NCBI RefSeq assembly: GCF_019219065.1
Contig: NZ_JAHUWK010000002.1
Coordinates: 310,001 to 374,000, forward strand
Length of the DNA stretch: 64,000 bases
Reading direction: 5' to 3'
DNA from: Duganella sp. sic0402
GTDB taxonomy: Bacteria > Pseudomonadota > Gammaproteobacteria > Burkholderiales > Burkholderiaceae_D
The notes under the pieces are model-generated. The model saw only the letters and a program-made list of their open reading frames with translations, did no database searches and was not told the origin of the DNA. Made by a program: the position numbers and the translations under genes. Positions within the stretch are counted from its first letter, which is position 1; the number at the start of each line of letters is the position of its first letter. Below, piece after piece: positions 16,934 to 26,647 of the stretch.

Positions 16934-19777
16934 ATGAGCCAATACGTCGTCAGCATCGACCTGGGCACCACCAACACGGTGATGGCCTTTGCCAAAGCCG
17001 GTAGCGCGCAGATTCAGCTGTTCAATATCGAGCAGCTGACGGCGCCCGGCGAGGTTGGTGCTGCGGCGCTGCTGCCATCGCTGCGCTACCATCCAGCTGA
17101 CGGCGAAATGGCGCCGGGCGATGTGCAGCTGCCCTGGCCGCAGCAGGACGCGGCGCAGGCGGTGATCGGCCAACTGGCCCGCAAGCTCGGCGCGCAAGTT
17201 CCCGGACGGCTGGTTGCCAGTGCAAAGAGCTGGCTGTCGCACCCGCAGGTGGACCGCATGGCGCCCATCCTGCCATGGGGCGCCGAAGCCGATGTGGCCA
17301 AGGTGTCGCCGGTGGCGGCCAGCGCGTCGTATCTGGCGCATTTGCGCAGCGCCTGGGATGCACGTTTTCCCCAGCATCCCTTGCACGCGCAGCAGATTGT
17401 CCTGACCATCCCCGCATCGTTTGACGAAGGCGCGCGCGCCTTGACGCTGGAGGCGGCGCGCATGGCCGGCTTGCCTTCCTTGCGGCTGCTGGAGGAACCG
17501 CAAGCGGCCTTCTACGACTGGCTGTTCCGCCAACGCGCTTCGCTTGCCGAAGATCTGGCCGACACACGGATGGTGCTGGTGTGCGACGTCGGTGGCGGCA
17601 CCACCGACTTCAGCCTGATGCAAGTGGCGCTGGCCGACGGCAAGCCACAGATCAGCCGCATCGGCGTGGGCAACCACCTGATCCTCGGCGGCGACAATAT
17701 GGACCTGGCGCTGGCGCACCTGGCCGAAACGCGCATGGCCGGCGGTGAACCGCAGGCGCGCCTGTCTGCCAGCCGCCTGTCGCAATTGGCTGAGCGCTGC
17801 CGCGCCGCGAAAGAACAACTGCTGGCGGCCGATGCGCCGGAGCGCACCACCGTCACGCTGCTGGGCGCCGGCTCAAAACTGATCGGCGGTTCGCGCTCCG
17901 CCGAGTTGACACGCGCCGAAGTCGCGGCGCTGGTGGTTGACGGCTTCTTCCCGCTCAACGAACAACAGGAAGCGGCCAAGCGTGGTCGGGGCGCGATTGT
18001 CGAATTCGGCCTGCCCTACGCCAGCGACGCCGCCATCACACGCCACCTCGCCGGCTTCCTGCGCCAGCACGCCGGCGCCATGCGCGAGGCCCTCGGCCTG
18101 CCGGCGCACAGCAACACGATTCCCATTCCCGACACGCTGCTGCTCAACGGCGGCGTATTCCGCGCGGACGCACTGGCGCGTCGCCTGGAAGCCGTGCTGG
18201 CGCGCTGGCGCCAGCAGCCATTGCGCGTACTGCACAACGACAATCCGGATGTCGCCGTCGCGCGCGGCGGCGTGGCTTATGCGCTGGGACAGGCCGGCCA
18301 GGCACCAGTCATCGGCGGCGGCTCGGCGCGCAGCTACTTCCTGCTGCTGGACGACGCCGGCCAGGCCGACAAGCCGCGTCGCGCCATCTGCATACTGCCG
18401 CGCGGCGCTGCTGAAAATCGCGAGCTGCTGCTGGCCGATCGCACCTTCGCGCTGCGCCTTGGACGGCCGGTCCGCTTTCACCTGGCTTCCTCCACCGCAG
18501 ATGCGCCGCAAGCCGGCGACGTAGTGGAACTGCGGCCAGATGAATACGTCCAGCTGCCGCCTATCGCCACCGTGCTGCGCGACCACAGCGCCGCCGATGC
18601 GCGCAAGGAGATACCAGTCCAGCTGGCGGCGATGCTGAGCGAAGTCGGCACGCTGGAAGTCCATTGCGTCGCCACCGAAGACAAACAACGCTGGCTGCTG
18701 GAATTCCAGTTGCGCGGCGATGCGGTGCCGGAAGCTGCCCTTCCAGGTGAAACACCGATGCCGGCCGGCTTGGGCGCAGCCATCGACAAGATTGACCGCA
18801 TCTTCGGCAGCCGCGCGCAGCAGGTCGATATCAAGGAAGTCAAACAACTGCGCGCCCAGCTTGAACAGCTGCTGGGCAGCCGCGAGGCCTGGACTACGCC
18901 ACTGCTGCGCCGCCTGTTCGACGCGCTGATGGAGCGCGCCAAAGGCCGCCGCCGTTCCTCGGAACACGAGCGCGCATGGCTCAACCTGAGCGGCTACTGC
19001 TTGCGGCCGGGCTTTGGCCATACGCTCGACGCGTGGCGTATCGATCAGCTGTGGACAATGTTCGAGTCCGGCGTGCAAAACCACAAGGACAGCCAGGTCT
19101 GCGCCGAATGGTGGACCTTGTGGCGCCGCGTGTCCGGTGGACTCAGCGTCGAAGCGCAGCTGCGCGTGCTGGACGATTTCGCCTTCAACGTTCAGGCCGA
19201 TGCGGCGGAACGCGGCCGCCGTCCGGCCGCGCTGGTCAACGGCAGCGAAGAGGACATGCTGCGGCTGGGCGCCTCGCTGGAGCGCATTCCCGGCAACTAC
19301 AAGGCGGAAATCGGCGCATGGATGCTGGGCCAATTACAAAAAGCCACCAGGTCAGCCGGCAAAGCCGCCGCCAACAAAACCCGTACCGGTGCAGCCGACC
19401 TGTCAAAAGCCGAGGCCACGCAAGGCCGCTTCCTGTGGGGCCTCAGCCGCGTAGGTGCGCGCCAGCCTTTCCACGGCAGCGCCCATGATGTGGTGGAGAC
19501 GACCATCGTGGAGTCATGGCTGGCCGAAGTGATGACGCTGGACTGGAAGAAGGTTGAACCAGCCGGCTTTGCCGCATCCCATCTGGCGCGCATGACCGGC
19601 GACCGCTCGCGCGACATCAATGCAACGCTGCGCGCCGAGGTGTTGCGCCGCCTGGCCGGCGTTGGTGCACCGGCCAGCTGGAGCGCCATGGTGCGCGAGC
19701 TGGTCCAACTCGACCAGGCCGACGAAAAACGCATGCTGGGCGATGCGCTGCCGCCGGGCCTCAAGCTGATCGCTTGA
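16934..19777 (+). CDS. Hsp70-family protein with long C-terminal extension, second of a pair
   Basis: A 947-residue Hsp70 homologue with SIDLGTTNTVM (7-17) and VCDVGGGTTDFSLM at about 214-227. The nucleotide-binding domain resembles that of the preceding gene. After about residue 600 comes a large extra region (roughly 340 residues), helical and rich in charged residues, unlike a substrate-binding domain of DnaK; it resembles the DUF3731 type of extension. It follows the first Hsp70 gene by 18 bases with no strong ribosome binding site, so translation may depend on coupling. Client and function unknown. Confidence 0.82.
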   Translation: MSQYVVSIDLGTTNTVMAFAKAGSAQIQLFNIEQLTAPGEVGAAALLPSLRYHPADGEMAPGDVQLPWPQQDAAQAVIGQLARKLGAQVPGRLVASAKSWLSHPQVDRMAPILPWGAEADVAKVSPVAASASYLAHLRSAWDARFPQHPLHAQQIVLTIPASFDEGARALTLEAARMAGLPSLRLLEEPQAAFYDWLFRQRASLAEDLADTRMVLVCDVGGGTTDFSLMQVALADGKPQISRIGVGNHLILGGDNMDLALAHLAETRMAGGEPQARLSASRLSQLAERCRAAKEQLLAADAPERTTVTLLGAGSKLIGGSRSAELTRAEVAALVVDGFFPLNEQQEAAKRGRGAIVEFGLPYASDAAITRHLAGFLRQHAGAMREALGLPAHSNTIPIPDTLLLNGGVFRADALARRLEAVLARWRQQPLRVLHNDNPDVAVARGGVAYALGQAGQAPVIGGGSARSYFLLLDDAGQADKPRRAICILPRGAAENRELLLADRTFALRLGRPVRFHLASSTADAPQAGDVVELRPDEYVQLPPIATVLRDHSAADARKEIPVQLAAMLSEVGTLEVHCVATEDKQRWLLEFQLRGDAVPEAALPGETPMPAGLGAAIDKIDRIFGSRAQQVDIKEVKQLRAQLEQLLGSREAWTTPLLRRLFDALMERAKGRRRSSEHERAWLNLSGYCLRPGFGHTLDAWRIDQLWTMFESGVQNHKDSQVCAEWWTLWRRVSGGLSVEAQLRVLDDFAFNVQADAAERGRRPAALVNGSEEDMLRLGASLERIPGNYKAEIGAWMLGQLQKATRSAGKAAANKTRTGAADLSKAEATQGRFLWGLSRVGARQPFHGSAHDVVETTIVESWLAEVMTLDWKKVEPAGFAASHLARMTGDRSRDINATLRAEVLRRLAGVGAPASWSAMVRELVQLDQADEKRMLGDALPPGLKLIA

Positions 19778-20390
19778 TGTAGCTGGCCTGCTGCGCGACA
19801 AAGCCATCAAAGGCATCGATCAGCGGCTTATATTGGGTGGCGTCATTTTCCAGCTGCGCTAGCGCATACACACTAGCCTCCAGAGTCGACAGTTGATCCG
19901 GCAGATGCGCCTTGCGTATCAAATAGTGTGACGGCGGCGTTTCGCGCAGCGGCATGCGCGGCAAGGATTGCAGCAGCGGATTCAGATACAGCATCTTGCG
20001 GCTCTTGCGCCAGGTGCCGTCCAACACCACCAGCCGCAATGGCGTTCGCAGCCATGCTGGATCAAACGGCTCCGGCTTGGCCAGGCCTAGCGCGGCGTCT
20101 TCGGTATCAGGATAGAGCAGCACATTGCGCCGCTCCGGCGACAGCATCGCTTGCAACCGCGCCGGATCGAAACGCTCCCCGACTTCCAGCCTGCTGTTGG
20201 CCAGGCTCAAATGCAGCAGCCGCGCGCTGCCCTTGGCATTGCTGACTTCCATGGGATGCTGAAGGATCAGGACTTCCACCTGATTGGATAGCGCTGTCAC
20301 CCAGTGGCAGATGCAGGTCTGCCGTGGGCGCAGACACGCGGCGCAGAGGGCGCGCCGCGTTTCAGATGACGAGGTACTGGCGGTATTCAT
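19761..20390 (-). CDS. DTW-domain tRNA-uridine aminocarboxypropyltransferase (TapT-like)
   Basis: A 209-residue DTW-domain protein. The N-terminal cysteine cluster is C16, C19, C26 and C28 (CAACLRPRQTCIC). The signature DTW motif appears as DGTW at 124-127, followed by RKSRKM and by PPSHYLIRKA. Characterised relatives use SAM to make acp3U in tRNA. The 3' end overlaps the convergent Hsp70 gene by 17 bases. Which tRNA positions it modifies cannot be told. Confidence 0.85.
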   Translation of the reverse strand: MNTASTSSSETRRALCAACLRPRQTCICHWVTALSNQVEVLILQHPMEVSNAKGSARLLHLSLANSRLEVGERFDPARLQAMLSPERRNVLLYPDTEDAALGLAKPEPFDPAWLRTPLRLVVLDGTWRKSRKMLYLNPLLQSLPRMPLRETPPSHYLIRKAHLPDQLSTLEASVYALAQLENDATQYKPLIDAFDGFVAQQASYIKRSA

Positions 20391-20411
20391 AGACCGCCAT
20401 TGTACAGTGGC

Positions 20412-22112
20412 TTAAAACTCTTCCCAGTCGCCTTCGCTGGCGGTGACCGGCTTGCGCTTTTCCTGCGCGGCAGGCGCGGCAGCGGTTGCCGGCTTGGGCG
20501 CGGCCACTGCGACCGGACGGCGCGGCAGCGCTGGCCTGGCCGGCGCGCGCGGCAGGGCTGGCGATGTAAATGAGGCGTCCAGCTTGAACACGCTGACCAC
20601 ATCCGCCAGCTTGGCGGACTGCTCCTGCATCGACTCGGCCGCCGCCGCCGCCTCCTCGACCAGCGCCGCATTCTGCTGCGTCACCTGATCCATCTGCGTG
20701 ATGGCGTCATTGACCTGCGCGATGCCCTGGCTTTGCTCTTCGCTGGCATTGCTGATCTGCGTCATGATCTGCGTGACGCGGCTGATGCTCTGGACGATTT
20801 CTTCCATCGTCTGGCCAGCCTTGTCCACCAGCTCGGAACCGATCTGCACCTTCTGCACCGAATCATCGATCAAGCCTTTGATGTCCTTGGCGGCCGACGC
20901 GGAACGCTGCGCCAGATTGCGCACCTCAGACGCCACCACCGCGAAGCCGCGGCCCTGCTCACCAGCCCGCGCAGCTTCTACCGCTGCGTTCAGCGCCAGG
21001 ATATTGGTCTGGAAGGCGATGCCGTCGATGACCGAAATAATATCTACAATCTTGCGCGACGAATCGTTGATCGAGCCCATGGTGTTGACCACCTCGCCCA
21101 CCACCGAACCGCCACGGCTGGCGATCTCCGATGCGCTAATCGCCAGTTCATTGGCCTGGCGCGCGTTCTCCGCATTGAAGCGCACCGTCGATGTCAATTC
21201 TTCCATCGACGATGCGGTTTCTTCCAGCGAGCTGGCTTGTTCCTCGGTGCGCGAGGACAGATCCTGATTGCCGGCGGCGATCTGCGTCGAGGCTGTGGCG
21301 ATCAGCTCCGTGCCGTTGCGCACCTGGCCGACGATGCTCACCAGATTACTGTTCATCGTCTTCAGTGCGTTCATCAGTTGGCCGGTTTCGTCGTTGCTGT
21401 TGACTTGAATGTCACTGGTCAGGTCGCCCGACGATACGGTTTCCGCCACCCGCACCGCCGCGTTGATCGGCTGCGTGATGGTGCGAGTGATCCACCATGC
21501 GGCGACCACGCCCAGCACAATTGCCGCGAGGCCCAGCATAATCAGCAAGGTGCGGCCACTCTGGTATTGTTCATGGATCTCGACGGCGGCGGCGTCCAGC
21601 AAGGCGGCCTGGCGGTCGGCAAAGGTTTTGAGCGCGCCCAGGTAGGCGATGCGGCTCTGGGTCATCTCGCCTTCATAAATTTTGCCGGCGGCTTCCAGAT
21701 TGCCCGCGTTCTTGGCGGCGAAGACAGACTTGCGAAAATCCGTGTAGGCCTTGCGGGTATCCAGCACTTTCTTGAACAGTGGCTTGAGTTCTTCTTCATC
21801 CAGGTTGGCGCCGATCTGGTCCTGGATCTGGGTTGCGCGGCCGGAGGATTCGGCCATCAGCGCTTCCAGTTTTTTCTGGTCAGCCGGATTGGCCACCATG
21901 AAAGCGCCGGTAGTGCGCGCGGCGTTAACTTCAATGATCTTGCCCCATTCGGCGGTCAGGCGCTCATCGCGCACCTTCACGTTAATCATCTCGTCAGTCT
22001 TGCTGCTGGCACTGCTCAAACGCAGAATGCCGATGGCAGTCATCGCAACCAACAGTAACAAGATAAGCGAAAAGCCAAAGCCGAGACGCGTACCGATCTT
22101 AAGATTGTTCAT
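20412..22112 (-). CDS. Methyl-accepting chemotaxis protein
   Basis: A 566-residue transmembrane receptor. TM1 is at about residues 10-30, followed by a four-helix-bundle periplasmic sensor (about 31-188), TM2 at about 189-211 and a HAMP domain. The signalling domain includes the conserved hairpin ([20 protein letters not shown], then [13 protein letters not shown]). The C-terminus is an Ala/Pro/Lys-rich tether ending in GDWEEF, resembling the CheR/CheB-docking pentapeptide. No che genes are adjacent, so it presumably serves a chemosensory array encoded elsewhere. Ligand unknown. Confidence 0.92.
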   Translation of the reverse strand: MNNLKIGTRLGFGFSLILLLLVAMTAIGILRLSSASSKTDEMINVKVRDERLTAEWGKIIEVNAARTTGAFMVANPADQKKLEALMAESSGRATQIQDQIGANLDEEELKPLFKKVLDTRKAYTDFRKSVFAAKNAGNLEAAGKIYEGEMTQSRIAYLGALKTFADRQAALLDAAAVEIHEQYQSGRTLLIMLGLAAIVLGVVAAWWITRTITQPINAAVRVAETVSSGDLTSDIQVNSNDETGQLMNALKTMNSNLVSIVGQVRNGTELIATASTQIAAGNQDLSSRTEEQASSLEETASSMEELTSTVRFNAENARQANELAISASEIASRGGSVVGEVVNTMGSINDSSRKIVDIISVIDGIAFQTNILALNAAVEAARAGEQGRGFAVVASEVRNLAQRSASAAKDIKGLIDDSVQKVQIGSELVDKAGQTMEEIVQSISRVTQIMTQISNASEEQSQGIAQVNDAITQMDQVTQQNAALVEEAAAAAESMQEQSAKLADVVSVFKLDASFTSPALPRAPARPALPRRPVAVAAPKPATAAAPAAQEKRKPVTASEGDWEEF

Positions 22113-22214
22113 AGCTAACTCCCTACCTAAAAGTCTGGATTGTCCAGTTCATCCTAGCACTAATTTCTTTAGTTTATGTAGCATAAAAGAAACTTTCAGC
22201 ATTGCAGTGCAGCA

Positions 22215-23075
22215 TTATTCGCCTACGGATGGGTTCCCGAGCAGCTCTTCCATCATAGCGATGGAGGCAGGGTCCTTGATCACGGCGCGCAACCAGACAT
22301 GCAAAGGCATTTCGCCCCAGCTCGCCGCGCGTTCGGCCAGGTAGGCAACCGGACTATGCGGCTCGGTGCGATGGAAATATTCAGCAACCATGCGCAGCTG
22401 ATGAAGGGCTTGCGTGCGATTCTGCAAGCCACTCGTGGCGGCATTGGCAACGTTACCAACAGTGGATGGCTCGCTTTCTGCAAGCATCACGGAACTCCCA
22501 TACGGCGCCAGATTCCTGAGCACGGCCTGCAGCACGTCGCGTGCGTTACTGAAGCCCGGACCGTCCGCGCCCAGTTGCGTATCTACCACGCGTTCCAGCG
22601 CAGTCAGCGTGGAGAAGCAGTACTCGGCATCGGCCAATGCTGCTGTTTGGGCAGCGCATTCCTGCACCAGAAACGGCGTGCGCGCCAGTAGCCAGAACAG
22701 ATTGCCGATGCGCTGATCGCAGTCGCCGTTATCGACTAACGGATACAAATCTGTCCAATACAACTCACATAATCCGGTTAGCACGGCGTAGCCATCGCCG
22801 AGGCCACGCAGGCCTTGCGTCTTGGCCAAGGCCTCGGTCAGCCACACGGCCAGCCGTAGATCCTTGCTGCGCGTGGTGATCAAGTCCGCACAGCGAGTGG
22901 CGACCAACGGCCAATCAGCCTCCTTCAACGTGCTTGTCCATTCGCCCTGGTCAAGCGTGGGGTCGTCATGCTGCCGCGCCTGGGCGATCAGGTCCACTTC
23001 GCTGCTGAACGTCAGGTCTTCGCCGCAGCGCTGTGCATCGCTGATGGGGCGCAGCAGTTGCGCTACGTTGAACAT
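22215..23075 (-). CDS. tssA: Type VI secretion protein TssA, short form
   Basis: A 286-residue ImpA-type protein. The N-terminal ImpA domain (LLRPISDAQRCGEDLTFSSE; GLCELYWTDLYPLVDNGD) is complete, but the protein is shorter than the roughly 340-520 residues of many TssA proteins. TssA caps the growing contractile tail or coordinates the sheath. It is the last gene of the minus-strand T6SS group, nine bases after clpV. Confidence 0.88.
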   Translation of the reverse strand: MFNVAQLLRPISDAQRCGEDLTFSSEVDLIAQARQHDDPTLDQGEWTSTLKEADWPLVATRCADLITTRSKDLRLAVWLTEALAKTQGLRGLGDGYAVLTGLCELYWTDLYPLVDNGDCDQRIGNLFWLLARTPFLVQECAAQTAALADAEYCFSTLTALERVVDTQLGADGPGFSNARDVLQAVLRNLAPYGSSVMLAESEPSTVGNVANAATSGLQNRTQALHQLRMVAEYFHRTEPHSPVAYLAERAASWGEMPLHVWLRAVIKDPASIAMMEELLGNPSVGE

Positions 23076-23084
23076 GGACGCCTC

Positions 23085-25625
23085 CTATTTGACGATGTAC
23101 TTGAACCGGCCCTTGCTATTAACGCTCACTTTGATGCACGCAATCCCCTGTTCCTGCGCCATCTTCTCCAGCACCGTCTGGGCAATTTCCGGCAACAGTG
23201 TGCCGTTCAGGATGTGATCGACATTGCGCGCGCCGGAGTCAACTTCGGTGCAGCGCGCCAGCACCGCGTCCAGCAGTGCGGCGTCATAGCTGAACTCCGC
23301 ATGGTACTGCTCGCGAATACGCTGTCCAATGCGCGCCAGTTTGAGGCCGATGATCTGCTTCAGCAGCGCATCCGGTATCGGGTAATACGGCACCACCTTT
23401 ACGCGGCCGAGAAAGGCGGGCTTGAAGTGCTTGACCATCTGGGGGCGAAGCAGTAGTTCCAGTTCTTCCGGATCCGGCGGCGCTTCCTTGTTAAGACATG
23501 CCTGCATGATGGTCGCGGAACCTGCATTGGCGGTCGCGATAATGATGGTGTTGCGGAAGTCGATCTCGCATCCCTCGGCGTCATCCATCACGCCCTTGTC
23601 GAAGATCTGGTAGAACAATTCCAGCACGTCCGGATGCGCTTTTTCGATTTCATCCAGCAGCACCACGCTGTAAGGCTGGCGACGCACGGCTTCAGTCAGG
23701 ACGCCCCCCCTGCCATATCCGACATAGCCAGGCGGCGAGCCTTTAAGACCTGAGACGCTATGCGCCTCCTGGTATTCGCTCATATTGATGGTGATGAGTT
23801 TATGCTCGCCACCGTACAGCAAGTCCGCCAATACCAGCGCGGTTTCAGTCTTGCCCACGCCCGAAGGACCGACGAACAGAAACACGCCTTTCGGCTTGTT
23901 GGGATCATCCAGATTGGCACGCGCGGTACGCACGCGCTGCGTAACGGCGGCGATTGCATGTGTCTGCCCCAGAATGCGGGCTTGCAGCAGATCCGGCAGC
24001 GAGAGCACAGTACGGATTGCATCCTTGACCATCCTGCCCAGCGGGATGCCGGTCCAGCCGGAGACGATGGCTGCGACGATGGCGCCATCCACCTCCAGCG
24101 GCACCATCGGCGTCTCCCCTTGCAGTGTGGTCAATTCCTCCTTTAACGCCTGGACTTCCGATTCCCTTTCTGGCTGACGCTTGATAGCGGCGACAATCGC
24201 CTGTTCCCGCTGCCAGCGTCTGGCGTGCAGCGCATGCTCCTCCTCAAATACCGCATGGCTGGCCTGCAAATGCTGCAAGCGCTGATGCAGCGCGGCACCG
24301 CCCTCCTCGCGCTGCAATGCCACGATTTCCGCAGTGATGCGCGCCATTTGCATGGCGGTGTCCTCGAGCAGCGCCGGCGTGCCGCTTTGCGCCAGCGCCA
24401 CGCGCGCGCAAGCGGTATCGAGCACGCTGACCGCCTTGTCCGGCAATTGGCGTCCGCTGATGTAGCGATGCGACAGGCGCACCGCTTCGGTCACCGCCTC
24501 GTCGCGGATACGTACGCCGAAGTGTCGCTCCATCAACGGCGCCATTGCGCGCAGCATGGCGGCGGCGATATCTTCACTGGGTTCTTCCACCTTGACGACC
24601 TGGAAACGCCGCGCCAGTGCCGCATCTTTTTCAAAGTATTGTTTATATTCGCTCCAGGTAGTCGCGGCGATGGTGCGCAGTTCGCCGCGCGCCAATGCCG
24701 GCTTGAGCAAGTTGGCTGCGTCGCCCTGCCCTGCCGGACCGCCGGCACCGATGATGGTGTGCGCTTCGTCGATGAACAGAATGATGGGATCAAGGCTTTG
24801 CTTCACTTCGTTGATGACATTTTTCAGGCGCTCCTCAAACTCGCCTTTGACGCTTGCTCCCGCTTGTAGCAAGGCCATGTCCAGCGTGCGTATCTCCACG
24901 TTTTTCAGTGTGGCTGGCAGGTCGCCGGCGGCTATGCGCAAAGCCAGCCCTTCCACCACGGCAGTCTTACCGACGCCCGCCTCGCCAGTCAGCATGGGAT
25001 TGTTCTGACGGCGGCGCAGCAGAATATCGATCACCTGGCGGATCTCCGCCTCGCGGCCAATCACCGGATCGAGCTTGCCTTCACGCGCCTGCCGCGTCAG
25101 GCTGGTGGTGTACAGATCCAGCGCCGGCGTGCCGGCCTTGGTGGCATTGGTGATTTGTTCTTGCGAACCTTGCGTGCGCTTTTCCAGTTGATGCTTCACC
25201 TCGTCGATGGGGATTTTTGCGAACTGTGGCGAGGCGCGCAACGCCAGTTGCTCAAGTTCCGGCTCGGTAAGCAAGGCGACCAACAAGTGGCCGCTGCGGA
25301 TCAAGCCGGGCATCGCGTCTAATGAGGCAATCAGCCACGCCTGCTCCAGTAGCAGCGGCACATGGCGCGCGAAAACCGGCGTGCGCGTGCTGCCGGTTTT
25401 GAATTGGCCGATTTCCTGGTGCAGGTCCGCCTCCAGCATGTCCAGGTTCACACCATAGCTGCGCGCAATCAGCGCGACATCGCACCGTTCCTGTTCCAGC
25501 AAGGCCAAAAACAGATGCTCCACTTCCACCTCGTGCTGGCCCAGCGCCACGCAGATGCTGGCAGCGCGTGTGGTGGCCAGGCGGGTCGTGTCATTCAGTT
25601 TTCCGATCAGCGTTTTCAGGTTCAT
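23085..25625 (-). CDS. tssH: Type VI secretion AAA+ ATPase TssH (ClpV)
   Basis: An 846-residue Clp/Hsp100 ATPase that disassembles contracted TssB-TssC sheaths. The N-domain (1-150) precedes a first AAA domain with Walker A GEAGVGKT at 214-221 and a second with GPSGVGKT at about 585-593. The second domain also has VVLLDEIEKAHPDVL. Its ATG overlaps the stop of tssE by four bases (ATGA). In most T6SS loci tssF and tssG lie between tssE and tssH; they are absent at this junction. Confidence 0.95.
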   Translation of the reverse strand: MNLKTLIGKLNDTTRLATTRAASICVALGQHEVEVEHLFLALLEQERCDVALIARSYGVNLDMLEADLHQEIGQFKTGSTRTPVFARHVPLLLEQAWLIASLDAMPGLIRSGHLLVALLTEPELEQLALRASPQFAKIPIDEVKHQLEKRTQGSQEQITNATKAGTPALDLYTTSLTRQAREGKLDPVIGREAEIRQVIDILLRRRQNNPMLTGEAGVGKTAVVEGLALRIAAGDLPATLKNVEIRTLDMALLQAGASVKGEFEERLKNVINEVKQSLDPIILFIDEAHTIIGAGGPAGQGDAANLLKPALARGELRTIAATTWSEYKQYFEKDAALARRFQVVKVEEPSEDIAAAMLRAMAPLMERHFGVRIRDEAVTEAVRLSHRYISGRQLPDKAVSVLDTACARVALAQSGTPALLEDTAMQMARITAEIVALQREEGGAALHQRLQHLQASHAVFEEEHALHARRWQREQAIVAAIKRQPERESEVQALKEELTTLQGETPMVPLEVDGAIVAAIVSGWTGIPLGRMVKDAIRTVLSLPDLLQARILGQTHAIAAVTQRVRTARANLDDPNKPKGVFLFVGPSGVGKTETALVLADLLYGGEHKLITINMSEYQEAHSVSGLKGSPPGYVGYGRGGVLTEAVRRQPYSVVLLDEIEKAHPDVLELFYQIFDKGVMDDAEGCEIDFRNTIIIATANAGSATIMQACLNKEAPPDPEELELLLRPQMVKHFKPAFLGRVKVVPYYPIPDALLKQIIGLKLARIGQRIREQYHAEFSYDAALLDAVLARCTEVDSGARNVDHILNGTLLPEIAQTVLEKMAQEQGIACIKVSVNSKGRFKYIVK

Positions 25626-26080
25626 GACAGCCTCCGGGCGCCGCGGTTGATCGAATAATGCAGCGATGACGGTTGCAGCACCGCGTCAAAGCTGACGGCT
25701 TCGGTAAAAGGCAGTCCTGCCAGCGTGCCGTAGATGGAGAAGCTGATGTGGTTAATGGCGCCAGCATCGCGCTCCAGCCGCGCCTGCACATTGCGCAAGC
25801 GTGGCTCGTGACGTTCAATTGCTGCTTTCAATGCCGCGCAGACGCGGTTGCGGTCCTCAGCACTGCTCAGGCAAAGACCAGCGAAGTCCATCAATCCGTA
25901 ATTGGCGATGGAGCGTGTACACTCAGGGTAGGCGCGCATCAGCTCTTCACTTAATGCGCAGCGGGTGTTGAGCAGGTCTTCAAGGTCCCGCGCCACGCTG
26001 TCCTTGTACTGTTCCAGCGACATCGGGCGATCGTGCTCGCCCAGCAGACGGTCCAGCAGGCCGGGAGTAAAGCCTTTCAT
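25622..26080 (-). CDS. tssE: Type VI secretion baseplate subunit TssE
   Basis: A 152-residue gp25-like baseplate protein: MKGFTPGLLDRLLGEH start, LEDLLNTRCALSEE and the conserved NYGLMDFAG. The ATG at 26080 gives the family length; the frame is open upstream to 26191 but that part is proline/alanine-rich and overlaps the end of the hcp gene region. Coupled to tssH by a four-base overlap. Confidence 0.9.
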   Translation of the reverse strand: MKGFTPGLLDRLLGEHDRPMSLEQYKDSVARDLEDLLNTRCALSEELMRAYPECTRSIANYGLMDFAGLCLSSAEDRNRVCAALKAAIERHEPRLRNVQARLERDAGAINHISFSIYGTLAGLPFTEAVSFDAVLQPSSLHYSINRGARRLS

Positions 26081-26129
26081 CGCGTGCTTTCGAAAGAAAG
26101 CCAGGCCGAACGGCCTGGCAGGAGGACCA

Positions 26130-26621
26130 TCAGACGATCCGGTTGGCGGAGAGGTCCCAGCCGCCGGAGGTATTGCCACCGGCACCGCCACTGATTTTCT
26201 GCTGCGTGTACTTCCACTTGATCCTGGAGAATTTGAAGGCCACGTCCTCGGTCAGGATATCGCCTTCATCAACGGCTGGCGATACGGCGCCGATCAGCAC
26301 ATTCTCGATTTCGATTTCGTAGTACTTCACCCGCTCGCCCTGCGCGTCCGCGCGCATGAATTCGAACTTGGCCTTGGGGATAGTACGGCCGGCGGCGCAG
26401 TTTTGCAGCAGGATCGGCGAGGAAATGTCGGCCAGTTTGGAAATGACGATATCACGGTGCTCGCAGCGTTCGGCCGTGTGGCCGCCGCCGGTAGACGCCG
26501 TGGCGGACCTCGGCTGCTCCACGCCGAAGCTGACCGATTTGCATTCGATCCAGTCCTTGTGGCGGTCATCATTGGATTCGCCCTTGATGCCATCAATGTA
26601 CAGATAAACGTCGATTGCCAT
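26130..26621 (-). CDS. hcp: Type VI secretion tube protein Hcp (TssD)
   Basis: A 163-residue Hcp-family protein that would form the inner tube of the T6SS and chaperone effectors. The start MAIDVYLYIDGIKGESNDD and the segment KWKYTQQKISG near the C-terminus are typical. It sits between tssC and tssE with moderate gaps (26 and 49 bases). No domain is fused, so it is a structural Hcp, not an evolved effector. Confidence 0.95.
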   Translation of the reverse strand: MAIDVYLYIDGIKGESNDDRHKDWIECKSVSFGVEQPRSATASTGGGHTAERCEHRDIVISKLADISSPILLQNCAAGRTIPKAKFEFMRADAQGERVKYYEIEIENVLIGAVSPAVDEGDILTEDVAFKFSRIKWKYTQQKISGGAGGNTSGGWDLSANRIV

Positions 26622-26647
26622 TGGATGCTCCTCTGGTTGGGTTGGTG

